Positions 47,644 through 58,733 of a stretch of 64,000 bases of DNA are shown here, piece after piece. The stretch comes from Macrolepiota albuminosa. Taxonomy: Eukaryota > Basidiomycota > Agaricomycetes > Agaricales > Agaricaceae. Every line of letters starts with the position of its first letter. The first letter of the stretch is position 1. The DNA is taken from contig JAMWFC010000082.1 of assembly GCA_027475525.1 (NCBI GenBank), positions 1,550,001 through 1,614,000 of the forward strand. The letters run 5' to 3'. The notes under the pieces are model-generated. The model ran no database searches. It was not told the DNA's origin and was given only the letters and a program-made list of their open reading frames with translations. A program made the position numbers and the translations under genes.

Positions 47644-48554
47644 CCCCACAACTCCTCAGAACCTCCAGAGCCTGCTTGTCTCCCTTGTACATAGGTTCAG
47701 GTGTGTTCCATAAATGTCAAGTCTGCCTAGTAAGGACTTGCTTACTGGTGGAAGCCCCCATAGTCAGTGGAACCTAACAACCACCTTGTCTCTACAACCT
47801 TCTGTTCATCTTCCTTCTTCCTGACACTATGTCTTGGGTCTACAATCAATCCATTCAGGTAACCTAGTAGCCCTCATCCTTGTGCTGCTTCAGTTATTGT
47901 TGTTTTAAACATAGTCCAATTCAATCTATCAAAGTTTTCCTCTGTCAGTGATAAAAACAATGGTGGGTTCTGCAACATATTGACTATTTCATGTTTTGGG
48001 TCAAATTCAGTTTATTGGTGAGTTGTTCTCTATCTTGAGTTGGTCAGGGCCCATAACCTGTTTAACACAGTTCAACTATAAGTACTCTATTAGTGACTGA
48101 TAATAATTTAATGTAACTATGCCACATACCTCAGTTGGTGTAGTAACAACTGAGGTATATCCAAATCCCACTTTGCTTCTATCACTCCTGAGTCACATGC
48201 TTGTGACATGTCCACAATTCTATGTCAGACATGTTATTATCACATGATTAAAGTTGACTTCAGGACACTCTTACTTACCTATATTTAGATATAAATCCTA
48301 TAGTAAATTTATATATATATATAACCCTTATATGTAAATCTTACATATAGTAAATTGTACTTATTTGACCACCTCTTACAGAAATCACAATCATTGTATG
48401 GTAATGCACACCAACAATTCATGTTTACAAATCAATAAACTTAGAGAATTGCATGACTACTATTTTTATCTACTGCAATTATTTTTTTACCTTTCCTAAT
48501 GCACATTTGGATCATGCTTCATCTATCATTGCTTCAGCCTAGAAATCTTCCATA
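47644..48554. other. AT-rich noncoding repeat DNA
   Basis: No gene seen. A run of TA repeats lies near 48308-48322. It is probably the upstream part of the decayed recombinase element. Confidence 0.45.
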
Positions 48555-49470
48555 GTGGAAAAATACTTACATGTAATTTGTCAATTCCTTTTCAACTGTG
48601 CAAAGAGGAGAATTTCTAATGATTGTGTCTTATCCTCTTCTGAAGCACTTTTCTGCAAATATGTGGCCTCATTTGCTGGAAAATTAGCCAGAAGCAGGCT
48701 AAATGTGATAGTATCCAAGCTTGGTATTTTCAGAACAATATCTCATATCAAGGTGGAGTTCACCTGGAATATGTTCTAAAAAAGTGGAAAATCAATGTCC
48801 ACCTGCTTCAATTAAGGAACAATGTCCTCTAGTAATGCTCAACATGCTCCTAACACTTCAATCAAGTCTTGATCAAGACAGTTTCCTTGATGCATCCATT
48901 TACTTTATAGCTGTAGCTTGTTTTTGGGCACAAATATATTTAGGTGAATTTCTTCCTACTACTGGGAAAAACTTTGATATTACATTAGATCCAACCTCCA
49001 AAACTGACTTTAAATCAAGGTTCATGCATTTTACATTTACCTAATACAAAACTGGGCAGAAAACAGAAGGAGAGAATGTTATGCTTTCTTGTCAATATAA
49101 TATGGATCTTATTGCTGCTCTAGATATCCATTATAGATTGAACTTTTCATCTACTGAGTTTCCACTGGCATCATACATACATGTAACATCCTCTGGCAAT
49201 TTGCTTCCTTCAACAAGACGAAAATTCTTAGCTAGGTTTAATAGGATTTTTGAACCCCAGAATCTTCTGATACTTACTGGCTATTGCTTGAAAATTGGCA
49301 GCACTACTAATCTCCTTTTATTCCAGATTTCTCCTGATATAGTTAAGCTTCTTGATCATTAGTTTTCAGATGCCTTTTTTAGATACTAGAGATCACTGAG
49401 ATTGATAGCCCTGCTGTATGTTGAACTTCTTACACCAATACTAAGAGATTTTGAGCTATCTTGTCTCTCT
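48555..49470 (+). pseudogene. Tyrosine recombinase remnant (Crypton/DIRS type)
   Basis: Three plus-strand pieces read in order with shifts and stops: a helical N-terminal part (SSSEALFCKYVASFAGKLA), a middle part (LQSSLDQDSFLDASIYFIAVACFWAQIYLGEFLPTT) and a catalytic C-terminal part (LPSTRRKFLARFNRIFEP, then GYCLKIGSTTNLLL, then SPDIVKLLDH). This pattern matches fungal tyrosine recombinases found in Crypton and DIRS elements. The usual HxxR box (GHCFRIGGTT type) reads GYCLKIG, so both the His and the Arg are replaced, by Tyr and Lys. The gene is dead. No element ends were identified. Confidence 0.72.
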
Positions 49471-51200
49471 ACTTCTATGGGAGTGATTGGCTCCACCAAT
49501 GTACATTGCTCCTTTAAAATAGTTACTTACACACTGATCATGCACATCTTGAGAAGCATCTGAGATGTACTCAAGCCCAGCTAATAGCTTATGTGTATAG
49601 ACATGATTGCATAAACATTTTTACAATAATCTAGCTTAATCATTACATATATTACTCATATTAAAATAACAACTAGATCCAAAGATTAGTCTTGTATATA
49701 AGTCTGCAGAAAGGAGGCATGAGATAAATGCAGAATGCATTTCAAAACCTATCAAAGCAGTTACATGACTTTTTGCCCTTCTTGTTCAAATTTTCATCTC
49801 TCCTGGATATGCTACACATTTTTCTCCCCCATCCACCCTCACCAATATCCAATCAATAACTCACCAACTTCCAATCAATAATCATAATAATAATAAGCAG
49901 ACATACATATATACATAGATGCAATCACTTCTATATCCATAGTCAGTGTCATTGTCAGGTAAGGATTCCTCTGCTGCAGTGTGGCACATTAGCACAGTAG
50001 TGGTGGCATGAAAATGATTGTACAGTACTTTAAACTTACTCCAGAATAGCCTGGAGAAGCTTCAGAAGTGCCCAGGACAGCTTGGAAAAACCCTGGAAAT
50101 GCCAAAGACATGCTGAGAGGTGCCAAAAAAGGAAGTCCCCTGACAACTAGCCATTACTTTAAATGGTTGCTCAGGCTGCCAATACCTGTTGTGATCACAT
50201 TGTGCTCATACTTGGTAATTGTTTTCAAATATACATTGATATCTGAATATGTGATTGCATTTGTCCTAATGCAATTGGAGAGGATTCATCTCATTCTATA
50301 ACTGCAATTCTGGAAAGTATTGAGAAGTAATAGTTTAAATGTGATCAAGATCTAGATCTCACCTCTTATCTATTTATCAACCCTGATCTTTGGAATGATG
50401 ATGCTCTTTTTCTTGCTATTCTCTTTTGAACAGTCAAACATCTTTACACACAAGTTTTTCCAGACTTGGATCATGAAGACATCTTGAAGCATTGTTCAAG
50501 AAGTGTATGATTATCATAACTGCAAGGAATATTTACAGAACACAACTGGCTTTTGGAAATGCTAAAAAGTGCAATGGAAAATCAGGTACTGCACTGATAT
50601 AAATCCATTACATTGTCTTGAGATTTGATAGGATGGATAAATTAATTCCATCATTGTTTGGAAGATCCTAAACAAGAGCTGCCCCCCACTCCTAATGTTG
50701 GCAATTTTGATATTCAATTTCACTCCAAACTCTGCATCTGCTGAAAATTTGTTTTTAAAGCTTGGATGACATCAATAAGAAAACAGCTGCCTTGGAGTCA
50801 AAAAGCTTTGTGACACTGTGTCTATCAAGGGTAATTTCTGTAGGCAGCATGTGACAAGGGGTATGACAAAGGATCAACTCAAATAGCAGTTTGACAATGT
50901 AAAAATGCCTAATACTGATAATGCTGAGAGTAATTCAATGGTCACTACATCTACATCAATCCTATCAGTGTGAAGCTGATGCCAGAGATGAAAGTGACAA
51001 TGATGACTGGGAGATAGCTGCAGAGCAACATTTCAGCAAAGGATCCTTCCCTATAGTTGTATACACAACCTGAAATTCTTTTTCTGGCATCATGCAAGAC
51101 ATTGAAGACATTTATGGATAGTGATTCAGTCACAGAGCTGGCTTCAGCAAGTTCCAAGAATGTGGCTTCTTCTACTCTGCAAGTATGTGCCTTAGGTGCA
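49471..51200. other. AT-rich degenerate repeat DNA
   Basis: Short frames only. The stretch 50400-51190 could be a decayed transposase but no diagnostic motif survives. Composition changes sharply at about 51210, where CG dinucleotides reappear. Confidence 0.45.
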
Positions 51201-51931
51201 ATAGTTCCACTGGGAGGAACTACTCACGGTGACACTCTCAGCCCTTATCGCGGAATATCCAGCATAGTGTGGGGACACCCATCCTTGCCCGCAATTGCAT
51301 TAGCCGATCAATCACGCGGTAAACAGGCGTGATGTCGGAGTGTCAAGAGGTACACACACATGACCACTATTATCTGTCAGATCATCAGATAGTGAGGGTA
51401 AGGAAAATCCATCAGTCACGAGTTTTCGTATTTCCTGCTGAATCGTAAACAAAGATGATAAATCCCATGGATGGCTTTCGTGATTGTCAAAGTGTGATGT
51501 TATTTATGGATATAAAAGTACACGGTGCGATATCAGATGACAGATGAAAGAGCATTCACCTTCTTAATTCATTTTGACTTCAGACATTGGTCTACAAGTG
51601 CAGGGATGGTAGGTATTAAGACAAGTATTGGGAAGATCGATCAGTATTCGACCAAGTTGATAAGTTGATTATTTTGTCGGCCGTCCCTGTATTGTTCTTG
51701 TAACTGCAGCGTTGTTGCAGCATTGTTGATCGTGCGTATCTGTGATGCATCGTATCACAAATGTCAAATCGCGAGTCCCTTGTACTATTTCCGAGTAGCA
51801 CAGGGTCCTGTTCTGCCTAACTTGGGACTCTGATCGTTATCGGAAACTTCAAGGAGCCGACCAAAGCACTTATAAGATAAGAATACGGCCGACATCCATC
51901 ACTTGTCAACCCAGCCTTCTGTCATCTCGCT
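51201..51931. promoter_or_regulatory. Unique-composition region upstream of an isolated gene
   Basis: 731 bp of ordinary base composition marking the left edge of a non-repeat island. Possible core elements before the ATG at 51932 are a CTTATAAGATAAG stretch (about 51870) and a pyrimidine-rich stretch just upstream. No ORF of its own is supported. Confidence 0.4.
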
Positions 51932-52786
51932 ATGAAACGACCAGTGACTCCGGAGAACAGATCTGACATATACAAGGTACGTGCGAGTCTCTTTTGTGTA
52001 TATGAACATTTAGCGTTTGACTTCTGTACAACTCATAGGATAAGACAATCTGCAAGACAATCAATCCCGTCGTCGTTAAAATTGAAGATCCGAGATTGAC
52101 CCGACGCATTTTTGGCATCGACCTCAAACATCCTCGGGAACTCCCCGCCGGTTCCGAAGTTGCTGTCTTCGATGCTCAGACAGTCAATCTCACTGTACGT
52201 GATCCGTGGTCATCACTAATAACCACTAGATTCCTCTTATACAGGGTGTGAATGACTCACTGTCTCCTGCCAACGCCGCCTATCGAATTGAAGGGAAATT
52301 ATCGTTGACGGTCTACGAAGGAATTTCTAGAGAACTGACCGAAAAGATCTGCTCGAACGAAAAACTCCGAAAGCATTCCAACCTAATTCCTGTGGTACCG
52401 CCAAATTGCGACCTGGAAGAACCATTCCCAGTAATATAGTCTCCTTTGAATGTCGTTCACAAATTGATTGACAATGCGCAGGGCGGAACAATAGTTTCCA
52501 TCAAAGAGAGTACGACTTTCGAAGGGGTGGTCCTACCCTCAGGGAGGTTACTTGTCATCATGTCGAAGCCAAAGACCCCAAGGGTATGTGCAGACTTGCA
52601 ATATTACTCAGCCTACTCATAAATCGTCAGGGCCAGATCTTTGGACACAGACCTAAGAAGCCAATTGCTGATGCTCTCTATGATGTGATCCTTGTAAGGG
52701 AGAAAGTCTATGAGTTCAAGGTTAGGAACCCGTCGAATATGGTAGTTTTGCATAAGGACTTGCAACGTGTTCCACAGGAGAGCTGA
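51932..52786 (+). CDS. Hypothetical protein, 5 short exons
   Basis: Exons 51932-51976, 52039-52194, 52245-52430, 52482-52583 and 52631-52786 are all phase 0 and give 214 residues; the introns are 47-62 nt with GT...AG ends. The protein begins MKRPVTPENRSDIYK and contains the segments TRRIFGIDLKHPRELPAGSE, IEGKLSLTVYEGISREL, STTFEGVVLPSGRLLVIMSKP and a C-terminal VREKVYEFKVRNPSNMVVL. No signal peptide, membrane helix or catalytic motif is visible. Alternating hydrophobic strands suggest a beta-rich fold. I do not recognise the family. The intact frame across five exons, without stops, contrasts with the ruined repeats on both sides. Confidence 0.75.
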
Positions 52787-54840
52787 GTCTGATTACTTTG
52801 TAGACTACTTTGGCTATCACTCAAGGCTAGTTGCAATTCAATTCAATTCTCGATCATTGATGTAAATTTAAAGGTTTACTAAGTTTCTTTTCTTTTCTTA
52901 GTGGTTCTGTTATCCGTCAGACCGTATCTACATATGTTAGTTTCTGGACAGAAAAAAAGGTAGTTTCTAGTTTTTTTGGACCGATTACAGGGAAATGCCA
53001 TTACACACTGAATGTGGGGCTCGGCCGGTGGTCATTGGTTCCGACCGGGGATCTTTGCAACGCCTATACCCACTAAAACCCTTGGCTCTTTGCGCGCTGC
53101 TCAGACTTTTGCTATTGTCTGGCAGGATATTCATCCATGTGTCCTTTACTACATTTCTTTCGGTGCCGTCGTATGTCTGATGTGAGGCAGTCGAGCTTCA
53201 GTCTTTTTGTGATTCTAAAATTCCATCTGTTTATGATTTCTTCACCAGTAAAGGCTCTATCGGGGTCTGCCTCCCGTTGAATTTTCCACTCGCACCTTAC
53301 TATCACGCGTTATGGGTTGCAAAACCACAGAGAGTTGCAAAATGTGGTTTTTTAATCGATCGCAACATCTTTATGTCTGATCCTCTTTGATCTTAATACA
53401 CCTATATACATATATTTTGTATTTCAAATTTGGTGTGAATTAAGCTTGCTGTTGCATTGTAATTGCTTGATCACTGGGCAAAATTGAATTTTTCAGTTCT
53501 TGAAAAGACTGTTCTCGGTCTTAATTTCTAGCCTTCATTTTTGCTCAAGCTTCTGGGTACAGACTGAATATAACATAAAGAAAGCTCTGGCCAGGCTTTT
53601 AGGTCTCTCATGCCCTTAGGAGGAATATAGAGGTTGATCTTATGTTTTGCATGACACTCTGTGATTTCTATTTGATCATAATTTGAAGTCTGCTTTACAT
53701 TATCAACATGAAAAACATGTCACTGCTTTAAGAAGCTGAAAGTAAAGTAGTCCTGTGACAGTCCTCCAAAGCGGAGATACAACTGGCAGCATGACAAACT
53801 GTGTGAGAGTTTTGCAACTCCCTGTTTTTGTGTTCTGGCCATCTGGCTTCCTTCTGAGAGAATTCCACACCATGCATCCACAAAGATAAATTTATATGTC
53901 TCTAGTCAAGATACTAGCCTACCAATACCTGAGGTCCAATCAGAAAAAGGTGGGCCCAATGTGCCGCAATCATTGATTTTGTGGAAAGTTTTGCAACACC
54001 CAATTGGTGATAGTAGTTTCCATATCAGGTGGGCTGATTCTGATATTATTATCTGACAAGCTATGATTTGTGCCTTTGGCATGAATGTAGCTTGAAGCCT
54101 CCCTCTCTCCCCTCTCCCCCCAACACAGCCTCCACCCTAACCTTACTGTGTTTGATAAGGCCTCTAAGTATGTGTGTTGAAATTATTTGGTAAAGGACCA
54201 CCACACATACGAAGTAACCAGCCACTCTCCAAACTCTTCACACTTATTATATATGCTTTGTCTAGCCACTCTGCCCAAAGAGCATTGTTGTCACACATGC
54301 ATATATAAAGAGAGCCTTGTCCAGATAGCATTCTCAATCAATTATATGAGGCTGAAGATGAGTATTTTAACCATAACTTACTGTACACCTAGACTAACTT
54401 ATAGATAGTCTAACTTATTGTGACTAGGCTTGATTTTTAACAGGTTATGGGCATTGGTCAACAATTACTCTGAACCATTCAACAATTGAAACTAAGCTGT
54501 GGACTTACTTTCAGGTCCAGAATCTGATCTGATCTTATTTATTGTGCTGCATCACATACCTTGTATTTCTTGTGAAATGGATTGTCACACTAGTTACAAG
54601 CATCATTGATGCTATTCCCAGGACATTAAAGTATTATATAAGACAACATCTTGTATTCACTCTAGTACTAGTCAAATCCAATAACACAGTCTGATTTAGC
54701 ACTGTGTGATCCACACAAGAAGGTTCTAGCTTGTAACTACCAGTTACATTTTTTTAAATCTTCTGCTATCAGCTTTAGACTCTAGTGTAGTGTAGTGCAC
54801 TGATGATGCCCAAATTGAGCTAAGGTGCACTATCACTAGT
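52787..54840. other. Intergenic edge grading into AT-rich repeat DNA
   Basis: The first 600 bp have ordinary composition without a supported gene. From about 53350 on the sequence is CG-poor with no ORF. The stretch at 54330-54420 resembles 26490-26580, and 54596-54746 is an inverted relative of 27490-27632. Confidence 0.5.
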
Positions 54841-54989
54841 ACAGCTACTTAGTCAATATAGCTTTGGGTGTGCCAAGTGTGTCTGAAAGTCCTGGACAGG
54901 TCTCAGAAAACATACAGTAGGCAAGAAGTTGGTGGCAAGGAAAGGGGGGTGATTGGAGGCACTTATGTAAGGCCCAAAATGCAGCAAGA

Positions 54990-55165
54990 GAGCACTAAAA
55001 GTCACCAAGAAAAGGTGCTAAGAGATGTGGGAGAGAGTTGCCAAGGAAAGGCACTAAGAGACACAGGAGAATCACCAATAAAAAGTGGAAAGTAGCATGG
55101 AAGAGTCACCAAGAGAAGACACTAAGAGGCATGGGAGAGAGTCACCAAGGAAAGGTGCTAAGAGG
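54990..55165. repeat. Degenerate minisatellite
   Basis: Four or five imperfect units of about 38-42 bp around the core GTCACCAAGGAAAGGTGCTAA, followed by GAGRCAYGGGAGAGA. A pure GA run follows at about 55267-55286. It is embedded in CG-poor repeat DNA. Confidence 0.75.
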
Positions 55166-55854
55166 CACTAAATGTTAGCACTTAAAAGAGATGATAAAAT
55201 GATAAGATCACTTAGCAGATCTAAGCACAAATGCCTTGCCATAGTTGCAAGGCACTACAAGATTGCAGAGAGAGAGAGAGAGAGAGAACTAAAGCAGACC
55301 CCTCTTGCCAACAACAAAAGGTAGTCTGTTGCTTAGGGTGACCAAAATGTTGGGATACAATCCCTACTGCCAAATTGATGATCTACTACTAACAAAAAGT
55401 AAATATTTATATGTAAGTGAATGCTGTGAATTAAACTATATGGTAAAAAGGTCCACAATCATGCTGTCAGTCTGAGTTGGCAAGGTTCTAAGCAATGTTA
55501 GGTGCTAAGATAAAACTTCAAGCTGTCTGTCATGAAAATACTTCATCATTCCTCCTGTAAGCACTGCCACCAGTTAAGAGCATTATTCCAGATTGACTGA
55601 TGCCAAGTGTCTGTGTCTGCATATAGCTCTGGAGAGTGAGTGGCAAGGTGCGGCAAGGTGTCAAGAGTGGTACTGAGAATAAGTAGTGCTATAAAGAGTA
55701 GTCCTGGAGTAATTAAAGGCTCCAGCTGCGAGTTATTAGTGTAAAAATATGCAAAAATTAGCTTCTGGAGCACTAAGGTGTGCTGCTTCTAGTGGTACCA
55801 ATGTGCTAATGTGAGGTGCTTGTATTGGCACTATCCATGGGCATCTATAGTGGG

Positions 55855-56087
55855 TGTTTATCAGTGCTATGTGGCCATTGCCACATAGCCTGTAGTTAGT
55901 AGAATTAGATAAAATTATATTATATTTATTATAATATAATTTTATTTACCATATTATAAATATTTATATATCTGCTGCTTATTAAGCAGCTTATTTTTGT
56001 ATTTATTCTACATAGTCAATAGACCAGACTGGTCTGATTCTGTGTAGTGTGAACTCTAACCTCTCACAATTCTGTAACTTTGTTACA
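55855..56087 (+). repeat. B-type LTR, orientation opposite to B1
   Basis: It reads TGTTTATCAGTGCTATGTGG...AACTTTGTTACA, the reverse complement type of the B1 LTR. It shares the inverted CTATGTGG/CCACATAG pair, the AT-rich middle, the CTGCTTATTAAGCAGC palindrome and an AGACCAGACTGGTCTG palindrome. It has diverged strongly. No target duplication was identified. Confidence 0.65.
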
Positions 56088-57092
56088 TCTAGGCTTGTTA
56101 CCAACTAGGCAACTCATCAAAAACTCTTAACTTATGTTGGCATAATGTCAAAAACATGATTCTATAACTGGCTCTCTTAATCTAGATCTCCCTTTTCTAG
56201 ATACAGGTGACCCACCTGTTTTACAAGCTGTGAAGATATGCCAGCTGACTCTAGATACAAGCCTCTGCCAAAGCAGGATGAAAAGTTACTTCACAATACT
56301 AGTACAAGCTTTGGTATGCTAGGTAGACCATCCATGTCATGGATAATGTCCATAGTGAAGCCTAGTAGTAAACCAGGGGAAAGATATGCTCTCAGGAGTG
56401 TTGCTGCCAGCAAGCCAGATGCCCTTATTGATGTACCCAGTATTGTCTGAAAGCTCATCAGCTCAGTCCAAAGGTCAACCAGACCTCACTCAGTATTTGA
56501 AGCTGGTGCAAGGCAGTGCTTTTGCACACAGCACCCTGTTTTAGACTGCTCCAACTGAGCAGCACTTGGAGTTTGTGGCAGACACTGCTGCCAGATTAGA
56601 ACAGTCATTGTTGATGACATATATATTGATGTATGGGTATATTTATTTAATTGTAAAAAGTAAAAATAAATGAATAAAAAAAAATAACATTAAAAAATAT
56701 ATGAACAAATTGTCAAGTTTGCAACAAGGCAAATCTTGAGCATGCTGTGCTAGCAACAGCCTATACAAGCAAGTTCTTTTACTTGCACTATCTATTAGTA
56801 CTACTTTCAGCCTTTGAAGTGCTCTGGTTTTTTAGCTATCATTCAGACAAGTATAGCCATTCAACTCTATATATGAACTGCTTACATAAGCCAAAGTTTG
56901 CTTCTCTTATTTGTGCAATTGTTTGTTTAGTCAATTATCAAGTTTTTTAAAGTTTTGTTGTCCTATACAGTATTTAGATACTTCATTCTCTGGACCTCCA
57001 GCAATTCAATAGTTTTGCTGTCAAGATTCCATTGGAAACCAATATATATAAAAGACAAATGAAACAGAGGATATTTATCCCTGGCCCAAAGC
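56088..57092. other. Degenerate repeat DNA with C-type LTR fragment
   Basis: A 70-codon frame (56238-56450) is unrecognised. About 56780-56968 aligns with the middle of the Gypsy C LTR (TATTAGTACTACTTTCAGCC, GCTCTGGTT, ATTCAGACAAGT, CAATTGTTTG) but is far more diverged than the other copies, so it is an old fragment. Confidence 0.6.
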
Positions 57093-57246
57093 TGTCAGAG
57101 TATAATGAAGTTACAGTTTTGTGAGAGCTTAAGGTTCACACTGCATAGAATCAGATCAGTCTAGTTTATTGTCAGAGTATAATGAAGTTACAGTTTTGTG
57201 AGAGCTTAAGGTTCACACTGCATAGAATCAGATCAGTCTAGTTTAT
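57093..57246. repeat. Second exact 77-bp tandem duplication
   Basis: Units 57093-57169 and 57170-57246 are identical, with differing flanking bases, so the length is exactly 77 bp, the same as at 15094-15247. It covers the start of the B2 LTR. Confidence 0.97.
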
Positions 57247-57676
57247 GACTATGTATTATAAATACAAGATAAGCTGCTTTATAAGCAGCAACTAAGTAAT
57301 TATTTATATTTAGGTAAGTGATAAATTATATTATAATAAATATAATATAATTGAAATACTACTAACTATAAGCTAGGTGGCCATGGCCACCTAGTGCACT
57401 ACACTATACACCTCTCAATCAGATCTAATTACAGTCTTAAAGTACGACAATGGTCAGGCTATTGATAAGTTAGAAATGGGAACTATAGGAGAGTTTCCAG
57501 GCTCCCAGAATAGATCAGCCATTGCATCATCCATGTCATAGTCAAGGAGCTTATCCTCAAGTGCAGGCTCATGAGAGGTGCCCAATAATTCTGCTTGGCA
57601 GAGAATTGTCAGTGGAGTCAACAGTGTGACCTGTCATAGGTTCATCAGGCTTAGAAAGAGCCCCATCATTGGACAC
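57093..57676 (-). mobile_element. Gypsy B2 fragment: LTR plus ORF3 tail
   Basis: The LTR (to 57410, ending CTATACA) is followed by sequence homologous to the region next to the B1 LTR. On the minus strand, 57676-57454 reads in frame as an ORF3 tail (segments GTSHEPALEDKLLDYDMDDAM and ISNLSIA-stop), matching B1 KLLDYNMDDATAD and VPDLPTA-stop with the stop at the same place. It is truncated at 57677 by the A3 LTR. Confidence 0.75.
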
Positions 57677-58651
57677 TGATAGGACCTCATACAGGCTAGA
57701 TGCATCAACAGCAGGCTTGGCTTCAGCTCCAGAAATCTTGCCGCACTTGTTCCAAACTTGGTGCATGCAATTTATCCATTTTAAGCCATTTCTAATGGCC
57801 ATGCACAGCAAGCAACATACCCAATCAGTGATAGAGCTGGCAGCAGCAGGAATGACAAGTGACAGTGGGCATCATGCCATCAGCAAGCATTGACAGATGG
57901 CATCACTCAGGAAGCATGTGGTACCACTAGCTGGCGGCAGCACTTACAAGTTAGAATGATGGCATTTTCCTGTGACTAACAGCTTGGTGTTTCACCTTGG
58001 CACCTGACACCGCTTAGTGCCTTTTCATTACTTGGACAGACAGCATTCTTGTTAACTTCTTAGTATTTAGTTTAATGCACAGCGACTACTTACATTCTTT
58101 TCAATTCGCTGCTCCTTGGCAATGCTTAGCTGCTTAGCAACAGTGAACTCATCTTTACTATAAATATTTACCATTGTCATTAGTTAGAATAAAACAGAGT
58201 ACCCCAGTCTACATCTCTCAGTTCACCCTATAGTTCAGATTATTTTTGAGCTGACTAAGTTCATAGTCGTCAATTGTCTGAACGCTCTTAGCCTGCTTGC
58301 CGCAGTTACACTTATGGAACCTACACACCTTGCACCTACAGCAGGCATCATGCAGCTTAGTCATTGCTAAGCCTTTAGCTTCCTTTTTGCATCTCCTTGC
58401 TGCACTTACCCATATTCATCTCCTTATCCTTTGTAGGTGCACTTTGTCATTGGTGCATCCTTCTTACCACACATTCTTGCTGACTATCGCTACCAACTTT
58501 CACTGAATCTTGCCATATAACCCATTTTTTTGACTTGTTCTCTGGAAACTGCCCAGGACTCCCTCAATCTTAGCATGCCCAATGCATTTTTTTTACACAG
58601 GTTAGTAGCCATAAACCGTATCTGCTACTGATCTACTTTTGGGCATCATCA
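57677..58651 (+). repeat. 5' LTR of Gypsy A3
   Basis: Aligned with the A1 LTR at both ends and in blocks (TGATAGGACCTCATACAG at the start, CTTGGTGTTTCACCTTGGCA in the middle). A TACTATAAATATT box lies near 58158. Confidence 0.82.
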
Positions 58652-58733
58652 AATTGGAGCCCACTGCAAGTGACTTTAGAGCAGAATTCCACCAGAAACT
58701 TGTCTTCAGCATAAGCACCGTCTGCTAGAGCAG

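Noticed and set aside
46379..47750. Possible 5' LTR of a fourth Gypsy family
   Set aside because: Pyrimidine-rich segments and a TGGAAGCCCC string after the solo LTR are suggestive, but no partner LTR or target duplication was found.
50131..50145. GTCCCCTGACA resembling a Gypsy C LTR end
   Set aside because: Only about 11 bases match and neighbouring sequence does not align with the LTR; probably chance.
51932..52786. Possible third arrestin-like gene
   Set aside because: The segment IEGKLSLTVYE looks like an arrestin strand, but the protein is half the length, all introns are phase 0 at other positions, and the other conserved blocks are absent.
54990..55165. CRISPR-like repeat array
   Set aside because: Units are contiguous and imperfect without unique spacers, in a eukaryotic repeat region: a minisatellite.
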